Source of the DNA: Spirochaeta sp. LUC14_002_19_P3
GTDB taxonomy: Bacteria > Spirochaetota > Spirochaetia > DSM-2461
Direction: 5' to 3'
NCBI GenBank assembly: GCA_002084135.1
Contig: MUIB01000089.1
Span: 1-38,087 of the forward strand
DNA: 38,087 nucleotides
Shown: in pieces, positions 9,439 through 18,227 of the stretch
Position numbering within the stretch: position 1 is the first letter of the stretch
Layout: the number at the start of each line of letters is the position of its first letter
Program-made: the position numbers and the translations under genes
The notes under the pieces: model-generated
Databases searched by the model: none
Seen by the model: the letters and a program-made list of their open reading frames with translations, nothing else
Told to the model about the DNA's origin: nothing

Positions 9439-12105
9439 TCAGTTTTTAGCCATTACCACGGCCTGGGCTGCCGCCAGCCGGGCTATGGGCACCCGGTAAG
9501 GGGAACAGGACACGTAGTTCAGACCCGCTTTGTAGCAGAAGTGAATGGAATCCGGATCGCCGCCGTGCTCGCCGCAGATACCGGTTTTCAGCTCCTTCTT
9601 CACGGATCGGCCTTTCGACACGCCCATCTCCACCAGCTGGCCAACGCCTACAATGTCCAGAGACTGGAAGGGGTCAGTTTTAAGAATCTTCTTTTCAACA
9701 TACTCCGGCACGAAGCTCCCCACGTCATCGCGGCTGTACCCAAAGGCCATCTGGGTAAGATCGTTGGTGCCGAAAGAGAAGAAGTCGGCGTGCGGTACGA
9801 TAAGGTTGGCGGTGAGCGCCGCACGGGGAATTTCTATCATTGTACCGATGAGATATTCCACTTTTACGTTCAGCTCGGCGAGAACCTTGTCGATTACCTT
9901 CTGAGCATTGGCGCGCAGAATTTCCAGCTCGGCGGTGGTGCCCACGAGTGGAATCATAATTTCCGGGTGCACTTTTACGCCAGCCTTGGCAACAGCGGCG
10001 GCGGCGCGCATAATGGCTTCCACCTGCATATCGTACACTTCGGGATAGGTTATGCCCAAACGGCAGCCGCGGTGTCCGAGCATGGGATTGAGCTCCTTGA
10101 GGCTTTCCACCCGCTTAATGAGTTTCTCTGCATCCTTGTTGAGCTCCTTTGCCAAATCCCGGATATCCTTTTCGCTGTGCGGAACAAATTCATGCAACGG
10201 CGGATCGAGGAGGCGTACGGTAACCGGACGACCGTCCATGGCTTCAAATATGCCCTTGAAGTCGTCAATTTGGAGTTTGAGGATGGGCTTGAGGGCTTCC
10301 AGACGCTCTTCCTTGCTATCGGCGACAATCATGCGGCGGAAGGGAACAAGTTTGGCCTCATCGAAAAACATGTGCTCGGTGCGGCACAGGCCAATCCCTT
10401 CGGCGCCGAATTCCACCGCCAGGCGGGCATCTTCGGGCAAATCGGCGTTTGTGCGCACAAAGAAGCCGTCCGCCATGCCGGAGCGCTTGGCACCGCGGCG
10501 AATTTCATCCGCCCAGGCCAGAAGCTCGCTGAGTTCGCCGCCGAGTTCGGGCTGTTCCAGGTCTACGGCACCAGCATAGACGCTGCCGTCGCTGCCATCG
10601 AGGGAGATAATAGCTCCTTCCTGATAATCGGTGCCGCCGACGGAGAAGATTTTCTTCTTCTCGTCGATGAGTATGGCCTTGCATCCGGCTACGCAGGGCG
10701 TGCCCATGCCCCGCGCCACAACGGCTGCGTGGCTGGTCATGCCGCCGGTGGAGGTGAGTATGCCCTCGGCGACATGCATGCCCCCTATGTCTTCGGGGCT
10801 GGTTTCCCTTCTTACCAGGATAACTTTCTCGCCGCGGGCGGCCCATTCCTCGGCGTGGTCGGCGTTGAATACCACTTTTCCTACGGCGGCGCCGGGGGAG
10901 GCGTTCAAACCGACAGCGAGGGCCTTGAGGGCTTTCTTGGCTGCGGGTGTTATCATGGGATGAAGAAGCTGATCCATCTGATCGCCTGTTACGCGGGTAA
11001 CGGCGGTTTCCCTGGTAATCATCTTCTCATGCACCAAATCGACGGCAATTTTTACCGCGGCTTTGCCGGTGCGCTTGCCGTTGCGGGTTTGAAGCAGGAA
11101 GAGACGACCGTCCTGAATGGTGAATTCCATGTCCTGCATATCGGTATAATGCTTTTCGAGAAGCTCTTTCAGGCTGGAGAGCTCTTTATACACGGCGGGA
11201 TTGGCCTTTTCCAGAGCACTCAAGGGTTCCGGGGTGCGGATACCGGCCACCACATCTTCGCCCTGAGCGTTCATTAAATACTCGCCGTAGAAATAGTTTT
11301 CGCCAGTGGAAGGATCGCGGCTGAAGCATACCCCGGTGCCGGACTTGTCAGACCAGTTGCCGTAAACCATGGATTGAACGTTCACGGCGGTGCCCAAAAG
11401 ATCACCTACTTTATTGATAACCCGGTATTTGATGGCCCTTTCGTTGTTCCAGGAGCCGAATACCGCATCAATGGCACCCCAAAGCTGTGTACGGGGGTCT
11501 TGAGGGAATTCCGAGCCAACAGCTTTTCTGTACACTTGCATGTAGGCATCGACAACTTTCTTCAAATCTTCGGCATCGAGATCGGTATCGTTTTCTACGC
11601 CCTTGGCCCGCTTAACGGTGTTAAGGGCTTCTTCGAAATCGTGGTGGGGGACATCCATTACCACATCGCCGAACATTTGAATGAAGCGCCGGTAGGAATC
11701 CCAGGCAAAGCGGGCATTGCCGGTGTTGCGGGCTATGCCTTCGACGGCCTTGTCGTTAAGGCCCAGGTTGAGCACGGTATCCATCATGCCTGGCATGGAT
11801 ATGGCCGCGCCGGAACGAACCGATACCAGAAGCGGGTCTTCCGAATCGCCGAGGGTTTTGCCCATCTCTTTTTCCAGACGCTCCAGAGTGGCCGCCACCT
11901 GGCTTTTTACATCGCTGCTGTGAGATTTATTGTTCTTGTAATACTGATCGCAGGCCTCCGTGGAAATTGTGAAGCCGGGAGGAACGGGAATGCCCAGGTT
12001 GGTCATTTCAGCCAGATTGGCTCCCTTGCCTCCTAAAACTTCCTTCATCTGCGCCCGTCCGTCGGCCTTGCCGCCGCCGAAATAAAATACGTACTGTTTA
12101 CTCAT
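9439..12105 (-). CDS. ppdK: Pyruvate, phosphate dikinase
   Basis: VYYFGGGKADG...GGKGANLAEM, GGMTSHAAVVARGMG phospho-His, C-terminal GICGEHGGDP. Confidence 0.98.
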   Translation of the reverse strand: MSKQYVFYFGGGKADGRAQMKEVLGGKGANLAEMTNLGIPVPPGFTISTEACDQYYKNNKSHSSDVKSQVAATLERLEKEMGKTLGDSEDPLLVSVRSGAAISMPGMMDTVLNLGLNDKAVEGIARNTGNARFAWDSYRRFIQMFGDVVMDVPHHDFEEALNTVKRAKGVENDTDLDAEDLKKVVDAYMQVYRKAVGSEFPQDPRTQLWGAIDAVFGSWNNERAIKYRVINKVGDLLGTAVNVQSMVYGNWSDKSGTGVCFSRDPSTGENYFYGEYLMNAQGEDVVAGIRTPEPLSALEKANPAVYKELSSLKELLEKHYTDMQDMEFTIQDGRLFLLQTRNGKRTGKAAVKIAVDLVHEKMITRETAVTRVTGDQMDQLLHPMITPAAKKALKALAVGLNASPGAAVGKVVFNADHAEEWAARGEKVILVRRETSPEDIGGMHVAEGILTSTGGMTSHAAVVARGMGTPCVAGCKAILIDEKKKIFSVGGTDYQEGAIISLDGSDGSVYAGAVDLEQPELGGELSELLAWADEIRRGAKRSGMADGFFVRTNADLPEDARLAVEFGAEGIGLCRTEHMFFDEAKLVPFRRMIVADSKEERLEALKPILKLQIDDFKGIFEAMDGRPVTVRLLDPPLHEFVPHSEKDIRDLAKELNKDAEKLIKRVESLKELNPMLGHRGCRLGITYPEVYDMQVEAIMRAAAAVAKAGVKVHPEIMIPLVGTTAELEILRANAQKVIDKVLAELNVKVEYLIGTMIEIPRAALTANLIVPHADFFSFGTNDLTQMAFGYSRDDVGSFVPEYVEKKILKTDPFQSLDIVGVGQLVEMGVSKGRSVKKELKTGICGEHGGDPDSIHFCYKAGLNYVSCSPYRVPIARLAAAQAVVMAKN

Positions 12106-12250
12106 GTTATCCGCCTTATCAGGTTAATTTTTTTGATTCTGATTATAAGGATAATACGCTGGTGAAAAGATGTCAACCCCTGGTAAAGGGGCCACCACAG
12201 AAGGGCTGCCTGTATACTTTTGTTGGCTTCATCACTATTATGCAGGTATG

Positions 12251-12799
12251 ATGTTTTATATTTTCACGGGATTAAAGCATTGTGGCAAAACCTCTCTTGG
12301 CAGAGCGGCCGCTTCAGAATTGCATTACAGCTTTTTCGATCTCGATCAGCTTGTTCTTGATTTGTCGCCGAATAAGTGGAAGTCGGTCCGTGAGTTATGG
12401 ATGAATTCAGGACGGGAGGAATTCCTCAGGCTGGAAGAACTCGCGGCGCAGAATTTTATCAGGCTAACACTGCCTTCTCTTGAAGGCCGGGGTGTGATAC
12501 TCTCCCTTGGAGGGGGAAGCATTGAGAATGACGGTGCGCTACACTGGTTGCGCGGGCCGGGACTAAGGGTATACATTCGGGCGGAGGCCAATCTGCTGTT
12601 CCAGAGAATCATGGCAAAGGGGAGGCCGCCGTTTCTCTCGGAGGATGCTCCTGAAAAAGATTTTTCTGTTCTTTACCAGAAACGCGACAAACTCTATCGG
12701 AAATTTGCGGATATTATACACGATGTAGACAACTCCCCCCGTGAAATTAATACTCAGCGCCTGCTGAAGACATTGGAGGCCTATCATGCCGGGAAATAG
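12251..12799 (+). CDS. aroK: Shikimate kinase
   Basis: FTGLKHCGKTSLGRAAA P-loop, FFDLDQLV, LSLGGGSI; likely start inside the ORF-track model. Confidence 0.8.
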   Translation: MFYIFTGLKHCGKTSLGRAAASELHYSFFDLDQLVLDLSPNKWKSVRELWMNSGREEFLRLEELAAQNFIRLTLPSLEGRGVILSLGGGSIENDGALHWLRGPGLRVYIRAEANLLFQRIMAKGRPPFLSEDAPEKDFSVLYQKRDKLYRKFADIIHDVDNSPREINTQRLLKTLEAYHAGK

Positions 12800-13847
12800 T
12801 TTTGGACGATTGCTAAGCATTACCACCTTCGGGGAATCTCATGGAGCCGCGGTTGGGGTTATTGTTGACGGCCTGCCGCCGGGGATGGAAATTTCCGAAG
12901 CGGATATTCAAACGGAACTGAACCGGCGCAGGCCGGGTCAGTCTGAGCTTTCAACACCCCGGGACGAAGCGGACAGAATTGCCATTCTTTCAGGAATTTT
13001 TGAAGGGCGAACTACCGGCGTTCCTTTGGCCATGATGCTGCACAACACCAATATCCGCTCATCCGATTACAATGATATTGCCGATAAATTCAGGCCGGGG
13101 CACGCGGATTTTACCTATCAGGCAAAGTATGGCCTGCGGGACTGGCGCGGCAGCGGAAGGGCCTCGGGCCGGGAAACGGCAGCCCGGGTGGCGGCTGGAG
13201 CCATAGCGAAAAAATGGCTGAAAGCGAAAGGCGTTCATATTCTGGCCTGGACGCAGATGGCTGCCGGCATAAACTGCGAGGGTTTTGATGCGGAAGTTAT
13301 AGAAAAAAATCCTCTTAGGGCCTGTGATTTGAAGGCTGCGGAAAAGATGGCCGAACGCATTCGCCGCCTTATGGAGCAGGGCGACAGTGCCGGGGGAATT
13401 ATTCAATGCCGGGTAAGCGGCCTGCCCGCGGGGCTGGGCAATCCTGTATTTGATAAACTCGAAGCGGAGCTGGGCCATGCCATTCTCTCTATCGGAGCAA
13501 TTCGCGGCTTTGAAATAGGCGCCGGGTTTGCCGCGACCGCCATGAAAGGCAGTGAGCATAATGATGCCATGAACGCCGATGGGTTCATAAGCAATCATGC
13601 CGGCGGTGTAATCGGCGGCATAAGCACCGGGCAGGAGCTGGTATTCCGTGCCGCGGTAAAACCTACCAGCTCCATAAGCCTGCCCCAAAGCACCCGCAAC
13701 ATTGCCGGTGAAACGGTGGAAATCCGCACCGAAGGCCGCCACGATCCCATTATATGTCCGCGCATAGTTCCCGTTATCGAGGCCATGACGGCCCTGGTAC
13801 TGATGGATGCCTGGCTGATTCAAGCCGCCCAGAGAGGATTAAAATAA
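12786..13847 (+). CDS. aroC: Chorismate synthase
   Basis: FGESHGAAVGVIVDGLPPG, RRRPGQS, GRASGRETAARVAAGAIAKK; overlaps shikimate kinase by 14 nt. Confidence 0.98.
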   Translation: MPGNSFGRLLSITTFGESHGAAVGVIVDGLPPGMEISEADIQTELNRRRPGQSELSTPRDEADRIAILSGIFEGRTTGVPLAMMLHNTNIRSSDYNDIADKFRPGHADFTYQAKYGLRDWRGSGRASGRETAARVAAGAIAKKWLKAKGVHILAWTQMAAGINCEGFDAEVIEKNPLRACDLKAAEKMAERIRRLMEQGDSAGGIIQCRVSGLPAGLGNPVFDKLEAELGHAILSIGAIRGFEIGAGFAATAMKGSEHNDAMNADGFISNHAGGVIGGISTGQELVFRAAVKPTSSISLPQSTRNIAGETVEIRTEGRHDPIICPRIVPVIEAMTALVLMDAWLIQAAQRGLK

Positions 13848-13885
13848 TCCCGCGAAGCTGCCGCCAGGAACACCGCCCCACATAA

Positions 13886-13919
13886 AAATAAAAGCCCGCA
13901 TACAGGCAGGCTTTTATTT
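13886..13919. terminator. Bidirectional terminator
   Basis: AAATAAAAGCC/GGCTTTTATTT stem, A and T tracts, between convergent genes. Confidence 0.85.
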
Positions 13920-13940
13920 ATGCGCGTAATTATTTGCCGG

Positions 13941-14105
13941 TTAGTCTTCCATTTTTGAAAACTCGGATTTTTCCGCGCCGCAGAGCGGGCAGACCCAGTC
14001 TTCCGGCAGGTCGGCAAACGCTGTGCCGGCACTGATACCGTTATCCACATCGCCTTCCGATGGATCGTAAATGTAACCGCATACCTCACAAACATATTTT
14101 TGCAT
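13941..14105 (-). CDS. Rubredoxin
   Basis: [19 protein letters not shown]...[21 protein letters not shown]. Confidence 0.97.
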   Translation of the reverse strand: MQKYVCEVCGYIYDPSEGDVDNGISAGTAFADLPEDWVCPLCGAEKSEFSKMED

Positions 14106-14260
14106 ACAATACCTCCTTGTAATCAGCATTCCAAATTGCTGGCCAGCTCATTTTCTATATTTCCAGCCCCGCTTTAGCCGATACTTATTTCAGCCATTGT
14201 TAGCTATTAGCTGAAATGTGTCAATCCCCTTTCAAACATACTCGTAATGCTTTTGTATGG

Positions 14261-14423
14261 GGGCCCTCTAAAAAACCCATTTAGTTCTTGCCTGCCTGTA
14301 GCAGACAGGACTCGATCTTTTCCGCCGCCCTTAAGTTGTCAAAATGCTCACGTAGCTTAAGCTTTTGCCGCCCGACAAAAAATTTTTCCGTCAATTTCCT
14401 AAAGCGGTTTTTTAGAGGTACCC
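14261..14423 (+). mobile_element. MITE-like element, copy 1 (163 bp) with imperfect terminal inverted repeats
   Basis: Termini GGGCCCTCTAAAAAACCcaTTTAG / CTAAAGCGGTTTTTTAGAGGTACCC; homologous copies at 18012, 25776; no ORF. Confidence 0.85.
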
Positions 14424-14446
14424 TACAGTTTCCTTGCAATACGGAC

Positions 14447-15415
14447 TTAACCCTTTATTGCTTTCACATACTGGAGACGCTGATAGAAATCGTTGCGTTG
14501 ATCGTCCTTCATGCTCAATTTACCGCGAAAATCGTTGAGAGACTGGAACTTATGGGAGATCATCCATTCTTTTAAGCTATCCAGAAATTGCTGAATAACC
14601 TGTAGCCCGTTGCGATAGAGCACACTGCAAAGCTGGGCCGCACTGCCGCCAGCCAGAAGTACCTTAATGAGACTGGATGGATCATAAATGCCGGTTGAGG
14701 CGGAAAAATCAAGATTCGGAGTTTCCGCCAGAATACCAATCCAGCGCAGAACTGTACTGAATTCTTCCGCCGCGGAAAGTGTATTGCCCGATTTTAATTC
14801 CATCGTGTCAATATTAATATCCATTGTATAGTAGCGGTTGAAAAGAGTAAGGGCATTGGCACCGGCATCTCTCAGGCGAATTGCCAGATTCGGTAGGGCG
14901 GAATAATGCGGTCCCAGCTTTACCGCTAGCGGAATGCTAACAGTATTGCGGGCCTGAACTACCATATCCACCAGCTTATCCTCTATTTTTTGCGCAGAGG
15001 TTTTATAATCCAGTGCTATCGGCGAAAGATTCAGCTCAATGGCATGCGCTCCTACACCGGCAATACGCTCGACATAATCCACCCACCAGCGGACGGAATT
15101 GCAGTTCAGACTGGCAATAACGGGAATATCAACAGACTGCACACAGCCCTCTACCAGATTCAGATAGGTATCGGGTTCATACAGCATGTTCATCTGTTCG
15201 AGATAGAGCAAGGCTTCCGGGTCCATACCCTCATCCATCCGGTCACTGCTGTTTGCCTTGGCAATATCCTCCTCGAATAGCGACTTGAGCACGACAGCTC
15301 CAGCCCCGGCCCTGCATGCTTCCTGCACCCCTTTAACACTGGCGGTGAGCGAGGAAGATGAAACGATAATCGGATTGGGAAGTTTGATTCCCATATATTG
15401 TGTACTAATGTCCAT
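14447..15415 (-). CDS. Dihydroorotate dehydrogenase-like protein
   Basis: MDISTQYMGIKLPNPIIVSSSSLTA...; FMN TIM-barrel pattern including IELNLS and STGIYD. Confidence 0.85.
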   Translation of the reverse strand: MDISTQYMGIKLPNPIIVSSSSLTASVKGVQEACRAGAGAVVLKSLFEEDIAKANSSDRMDEGMDPEALLYLEQMNMLYEPDTYLNLVEGCVQSVDIPVIASLNCNSVRWWVDYVERIAGVGAHAIELNLSPIALDYKTSAQKIEDKLVDMVVQARNTVSIPLAVKLGPHYSALPNLAIRLRDAGANALTLFNRYYTMDINIDTMELKSGNTLSAAEEFSTVLRWIGILAETPNLDFSASTGIYDPSSLIKVLLAGGSAAQLCSVLYRNGLQVIQQFLDSLKEWMISHKFQSLNDFRGKLSMKDDQRNDFYQRLQYVKAIKG

Positions 15416-15430
15416 AACTTACTGTACCTG

Positions 15431-15459
15431 TTGACAGGATTTGTGTCTATGCCTTAATT
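15431..15459 (+). promoter_or_regulatory. Putative promoter P1 (TTGACA-N17-TTAATT)
   Basis: Perfect -35, 17-bp spacer. Confidence 0.5.
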
Positions 15460-15504
15460 ATCAATTCAGGCAATCAAAAATTCCGAAAATTCCCCATGCT
15501 TTAC

Positions 15505-15533
15505 TTGACATTTTTTGTAAAGCCCATTTAACT
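15505..15533 (+). promoter_or_regulatory. Putative promoter P2 (TTGACA-N17-TTAACT)
   Basis: Perfect -35, 17-bp spacer, just before the leader peptide. Confidence 0.5.
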
Positions 15534-15540
15534 AAGCGGT

Positions 15541-15597
15541 ATGAGAAATGCCCCTGCTCTGAATAGTGTTATTTTTTTCGCAGCCGCAGCCCCTTAA
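15541..15597 (+). CDS. Putative leader peptide MRNAPALNSVIFFAAAAP*
   Basis: 19-codon frame with GCA GCC GCA GCC Ala run, located in segment 1 of an attenuator fold. Confidence 0.6.
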   Translation: MRNAPALNSVIFFAAAAP

Positions 15598-15659
15598 TTG
15601 GGTCGCGGTGTAAATTTATCCTGAAACCGCGGCAATACAGCAGCCGCGGTTATTTTTTG
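15584..15659 (+). promoter_or_regulatory. Transcription attenuator: competing 1:2, 2:3 and 3:4 hairpins ending in an intrinsic terminator
   Basis: 3:4 AACCGCGGC/GCCGCGGTT followed by ATTTTTTG; 2:3 GTCGCGGT/ACCGCGGC; 1:2 CCGCAGCCC/GGGTCGCGG. Confidence 0.7.
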
Positions 15660-15682
15660 TTCAGAGGGCATAAGGAGAGTGT

Positions 15683-16987
15683 ATGAGACGGAATATTGTT
15701 CACGTTGGAGCGGATCAACTTCGCTATGAGATACGGGAAATTGTAGAAAGAGCGCATGAAATCAGAAAGCTCGGGGTTCCTGTTACCTGGGAAAACATTG
15801 GCGACCCCGTGCAGAAGGGGGAATCGGTTCCGGAATGGATTAAGGCCATTGTTCACGAGCTGGTAGACAAAGATGCCGCCTATCAGTACACCGATTCCGC
15901 AGGGAGCAAGGCAACGAGAGACTTTCTCGCGGAGCAGGCTAATAAACAGGGGGGAGTCAATATCCGCCCCGAAGATATTTTGTTCTTCAATGGGCTGGGC
16001 GATGCCGTTTCCACCCTTTTTACCCACATGCGCCGCGAAGCAAGAGTTCTTGGCCCCAGCCCCGCCTATTCCACGCTGTCCTCCGCCGAAGCCTCCCATT
16101 CCGGATATGAGCACTTCACCTACATGCTTGACCCCGACAATGGCTGGCAGCCCAACCTTGCTGACATTAAGAAAAAAGTCCGCTACAACGATTCCGTGGC
16201 CGGCATTTTGCTGATCAACCCCGATAACCCCACTGGAGCTGTGTATCCTGCCTCCATCCTGGAAGAAATCGTTGCAATTGCCCGCGAAGAGAAACTGTTC
16301 GTGCTGGCCGATGAAACCTACCGCAACCTCGTCTATCCCGGCAGCGACACGGCTCCTTTGAGTCAGGTAATAGGCGATGTTCCCGGCATATCCCTGCGCA
16401 GCATATCCAAAGACTTCCCCTGGCCCGGTGCTCGCTGCGGCTGGATGGAGGTTTACAATCAGGATAAAAATTCCACATTCCGGCGCTACATTGCCAGCCT
16501 GCTGGATGCCAAGCGTCTCGAAGTCTGCTCCACCACCCTGCCGCAAATGGCCATTCCCAAAGTTATGTCCCATCCCCAATTTGCCGGACACCTTGCAAGA
16601 AGGGCGGAAATGTTCTCCAAACGGGCCGATGAAGCCATGGCCATCCTCGGCAGCGTGCCGGAAATCAGCGTTGTAAAACCGGGCGGAGCCTTCTTTCTCA
16701 CTGTAACCTTTAATATCGATCTGCCCAGCAGCGGCCCCCTTCCCCCCATAGCCAACAATCAGGTTTATCGCTATGTTACCGAGCTGGTAAAAGATGTTCC
16801 CCCCGACAAACGCTTCGTTTACTGGCTTCTCGGAGCAGTCGGCATCTGCACCGTTCCCCTGAGCGGCTTCTGCAGCAGCCTTCCCGGCTTTAGAAGCACC
16901 CTGCTGGAAACCGATGACGCAAAACGCCGCCGCACTTACGAAACCCTGGCAGCCGCGATAAGGGAGTACTGTTCGTATCAGGCCTGA
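15683..16987 (+). CDS. PLP-dependent class I/II aminotransferase
   Basis: NPDNPTGAVYP, ADETYRNLVYPG, SISKDFPWPGARCGW (PLP-Lys region); SD aaggaga. Confidence 0.92.
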   Translation: MRRNIVHVGADQLRYEIREIVERAHEIRKLGVPVTWENIGDPVQKGESVPEWIKAIVHELVDKDAAYQYTDSAGSKATRDFLAEQANKQGGVNIRPEDILFFNGLGDAVSTLFTHMRREARVLGPSPAYSTLSSAEASHSGYEHFTYMLDPDNGWQPNLADIKKKVRYNDSVAGILLINPDNPTGAVYPASILEEIVAIAREEKLFVLADETYRNLVYPGSDTAPLSQVIGDVPGISLRSISKDFPWPGARCGWMEVYNQDKNSTFRRYIASLLDAKRLEVCSTTLPQMAIPKVMSHPQFAGHLARRAEMFSKRADEAMAILGSVPEISVVKPGGAFFLTVTFNIDLPSSGPLPPIANNQVYRYVTELVKDVPPDKRFVYWLLGAVGICTVPLSGFCSSLPGFRSTLLETDDAKRRRTYETLAAAIREYCSYQA

Positions 16988-17042
16988 GGCTGCTTATTTA
17001 CACATATCATGTATCTGATTATAATATTTCAGGAGGAACATT

Positions 17043-18011
17043 ATGAAAGCGGTTGTTGTAGATAAATACGGTGGGCCTGAAGTCTTAAGAGTTAAAGACG
17101 TGGAGAAGCCGTACCCCAAAAAAGGTGAACTTCTTGTAAAACTTTATGCTGCCGGGGTTAATCCTGTCGATACATATTTAAGAAACGGGACTCAGGGTTA
17201 TGCGCCGAAACTGCCCTGGACACCGGGGCTGGATGGGGCTGGTGTGCTTGAGGCGATAGGAGCGGAAACGCCTGTGCCGGAGGGCATTCAGGTTGGTTCA
17301 CGGGTTTATACCGCAGGTTCCCTCAGCGGCACCTATGCCGAGTACTGCCTGTGCGGGCCGGATCAGGTTTTTCTTCTGCCGGAGGAATTGGATTGGCGGG
17401 AAGGTGCTTCTCTGGGAATTCCCTATTTTACCGCGGCGAGGGCCTTGTTTACGAAAGGGAATGTCTCTGCGGGCGAATCATTGCTGGTGCACGGCGCCAG
17501 CGGGGGAGTGGGGCTGGCGGCGTTGCAGTTGGCGGCTGATATCAATGTTCGCGCTGCTGGTACAGCCAGCTCCGATTCGGGCAGAAAGCTGGTTGAAACA
17601 TGCGGTGCGGCGTGCTTCAATCACCATGATGCGATGCATATTGCCCAAATTCAGGACTATTTCGGCGGTGCTGTGAACATCATTATAGAGATGCTTGCCG
17701 ATGTCAATTTAGCCGATGATTTAACTCTGCTGAGCAGTGGCGGCAGGGTTGTGGTAGTAGGCAGCCGGGGTAAAATTGACATTGAACCACGCTTTCTTAT
17801 GACAACCGAAAGTATGGTTGTTGGTGTGCGGGTTTTGCAGGCTACGAAAGAAGAGAAGAAGCAGTATGCCAGGCGCATCGCCGCCGGGGCAAAGACGGGC
17901 AAAGTAAAGCCGCCTGTCGCAAAGGAGTATTCCCTTGAACAGGCTGGCGAAGCCCACCGGCAGATTATAAAGGGGCCTCATGCCGGGAATTTTCTTATCT
18001 CTATCGGATAA
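17043..18011 (+). CDS. Zinc-type alcohol dehydrogenase / NADPH:quinone reductase-like
   Basis: GASGGVGLAALQLA cofactor motif, MKAVVVDKYGGPEVL N-terminus. Confidence 0.92.
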   Translation: MKAVVVDKYGGPEVLRVKDVEKPYPKKGELLVKLYAAGVNPVDTYLRNGTQGYAPKLPWTPGLDGAGVLEAIGAETPVPEGIQVGSRVYTAGSLSGTYAEYCLCGPDQVFLLPEELDWREGASLGIPYFTAARALFTKGNVSAGESLLVHGASGGVGLAALQLAADINVRAAGTASSDSGRKLVETCGAACFNHHDAMHIAQIQDYFGGAVNIIIEMLADVNLADDLTLLSSGGRVVVVGSRGKIDIEPRFLMTTESMVVGVRVLQATKEEKKQYARRIAAGAKTGKVKPPVAKEYSLEQAGEAHRQIIKGPHAGNFLISIG

Positions 18012-18168
18012 GGGCAGCTCTAAAAAAACCATTTAGTTCTTGACTCGAACTTTTCCGCCGCTCTTAAGTTGTCAAAATGCTCACGTAGCTTAGGCTGGCT
18101 TAAGCTTTTGCCGCCCGACAAAAAATTTTTTCGTCAATTTCCTAAAGCTGTTTTTCAGAGATACCCTT
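18012..18168 (+). mobile_element. MITE-like element, copy 2
   Basis: GGGCAGCTCTAAAAAAACCATTTAG ... CTAAAGCTGTTTTTCAGAGATACCC; same core as copy 1; abuts stop of upstream gene. Confidence 0.85.
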
Positions 18169-18227
18169 GATTAAAATACAAATAAATGTTATGTATTTGG
18201 TCATATAAAAACTGGAAAGTGGGGAAT

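Noticed and set aside
9541-11277. 578-aa ORF on the + strand
   Set aside because: Fully antisense to ppdK; composition is the mirror of a well-conserved gene; no SD or recognised domain.
13059-13823. 254-aa antisense ORF over aroC
   Set aside because: Antisense shadow of chorismate synthase.
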